Positions 63,235 through 64,000 of a stretch of DNA of 64,000 nucleotides are shown one piece after another. Positions within the stretch are counted from its first letter, which is position 1, and the number at the start of each line of letters is the position of its first letter. The position numbers were made by a program, and so were the translations under genes. The notes under the pieces are model-generated. The model was not told the origin of the DNA, searched no databases, and worked only from the letters and a program-made list of their open reading frames with translations. This stretch comes from OFTM10 sp964196195 (GTDB taxonomy: Bacteria > Actinomycetota > Acidimicrobiia > Acidimicrobiales > Aldehydirespiratoraceae), in contig CAXMSE010000092.1 in NCBI GenBank assembly GCA_964196195.1, positions 1 through 64,000 of the forward strand, read 5' to 3'.

Positions 63235-64000
63235 TGAGCGGCGAGCACCTCGAGAGTGTCGTGGGCGGTGCGCTCCCAGGTGAAGCGTTCGGCTCTCAGT
63301 GCGGCCTCGTCGCCGAGTCGGTCGCGGAGGGCGACATCGCGGAGAATACGCGACAGTGCACGCGCGAGGTCGTCGTCGGTTTTGGCCAGCAGGCCCGTTA
63401 CCCCATCCTCGATGGCGTCGACATGACCGGCGATGCGGGTTGCGACGCTCGGAGTACCGCAGGCCGCGGCTTCGGTGAGGGTCATCCCCCAGCCCTCCGA
63501 CCGTGACGCACTGGCCACCACCCAGGCCGAACGATAAAGGTCGAGCAGCGCACCGCCGGGCACCCGTCCCGCGAGTTCACACCATTCCTCTGCGCCCAAC
63601 TCGTCGATCCGCCGCTCGAGCATGTCTCTCTCGTAACCCTCCCCGACGATCACGAGTCGGGCATCGGGGGTGGTGAGGCGCACCTCGACCATTGTCTCGA
63701 TCAGGGTCTTGAATGCCTTGGACGGCATCAGGCGGCCCACCGCGAGCACCATTGGGTGGTCGGATCGGGTTCCGCCGGGAGTGAAGCCGCCGCCGATGCC
63801 GGGGGGCACGACGCGGATGTTCTCGGCCGGAAGCCGCAGGCGGGAGATGATGTCGCGACGCGACGACTCGCTGAGGGTCACTACCGATGAATGGCGGTAG
63901 AACACCGGCGCTATGTGTCGCTCCAGGATCTGGCCGGCCCGGGCCAGGTTGGGGGGCAGGACCATGGGCCACATCTCTTCGTGCACATGGTGGAGCCACG
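63216..64000 (-). CDS. GT4-family glycosyltransferase (partial, 5' end beyond the window)
   Basis: At least 261 residues of a GT4 (GT-B) glycosyltransferase. The window edge reads WLHHVHEEMWPMVLPPNLAR, so the N-terminal half is missing. Visible: SVVTLSESSRRDII, NIRVVPPGIGGGFTPG, MVLAVGRLMPSKAFKTLIET and the sugar-nucleotide motif SRSEGWGMTLTEAAACGTPS with the EX7E-type acidic residues. Overlaps the AftD-like gene, so both probably build the same cell-surface glycan. Confidence 0.9.
   Translation of the reverse strand, partial: WLHHVHEEMWPMVLPPNLARAGQILERHIAPVFYRHSSVVTLSESSRRDIISRLRLPAENIRVVPPGIGGGFTPGGTRSDHPMVLAVGRLMPSKAFKTLIETMVEVRLTTPDARLVIVGEGYERDMLERRIDELGAEEWCELAGRVPGGALLDLYRSAWVVASASRSEGWGMTLTEAAACGTPSVATRIAGHVDAIEDGVTGLLAKTDDDLARALSRILRDVALRDRLGDEAALRAERFTWERTAHDTLEVLAAQCRSSR

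Noticed and set aside
1..64000. CRISPR arrays, insertion sequences, prophage, tRNA or rRNA genes
   Set aside because: No spaced direct repeats, transposase or integrase motifs, cloverleaf or rRNA-like stretches were noticed.

Overview
The window is 64 kb of dense, GC-rich bacterial chromosome with about 50 protein genes on both strands. No gap between genes exceeds about 160 bp. I found no rRNA, tRNA, insertion sequence, prophage or CRISPR array. The gene set points to Actinomycetota: a conservon signalling operon (cvnABCD-like), an AftD-like arabinofuranosyltransferase homologue, an LCP cell-wall ligase, a DUF4916 NUDIX-like protein, an F420/LLM oxidoreductase and MenB. The combination (membrane pyrophosphatase, Trk pair, complete histidine degradation, no mycolate genes in view) suggests a free-living Acidimicrobiia-type lineage. 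That placement is inference; no marker gene here proves it.

Layout. 1-353 is the 3' end of a TetR regulator with an in-frame amber codon. 377-3920 is glcDEF (glycolate oxidase). 3939-12025 is a histidine utilisation block: iclR-hutH on the minus strand, divergent from hutU-def-hutF-hutI-hisC. 12048-16145 holds a deacetylase-fold amidohydrolase, an LLM oxidoreductase and two transporters. 16256-21131 is a molybdoenzyme operon: a ferredoxin/NrfD fusion, a molybdopterin catalytic subunit and a YbaK-like protein. 21128-23873 holds AsnC, alanine dehydrogenase and a D-threonine-aldolase-type PLP enzyme. 23888-25721 holds a GGR-family flavoprotein and a NUDIX-like protein. 25791-29773 looks like an amine/alcohol catabolic set (Fe-ADH, glutamine-synthetase-like ligase, aldehyde dehydrogenase). 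29783-35055 holds ung, a pseudouridine synthase, menB, an HTTM-type membrane protein, a small secreted protein, an exported toroid-type protein and a MarC-like protein. 35052-39148 is envelope related (LCP, M23 peptidase, DivIVA-like coil) plus a PfkB kinase and a degenerate GGDEF-like protein. 39308-47331 holds an alpha/beta hydrolase, hppA, a 5-formyl-THF cyclo-ligase and trkA-trkH-trkH. 47340-54871 holds an M18 aminopeptidase and gltBD. 54990-58906 is the conservon. 58927-64000 holds the AftD-like protein and a partial GT4 glycosyltransferase.

How they fit together. The hut block converts histidine to glutamate. The usual last step, N-formylglutamate hydrolysis by HutG, has no gene here, but a peptide-deformylase-like gene is translationally coupled between hutU and hutF, and this is the most interesting lead in the window. 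The gltBD, ald and glutamine-synthetase-like genes also concern nitrogen and glutamate. Regulation leans on short -10 boxes (TAnnnT) 6-8 nt upstream of start codons with no Shine-Dalgarno, i.e. predicted leaderless mRNAs. A second notable feature is a glutamine-synthetase-like protein that lacks the metal-binding E-x-E segment.
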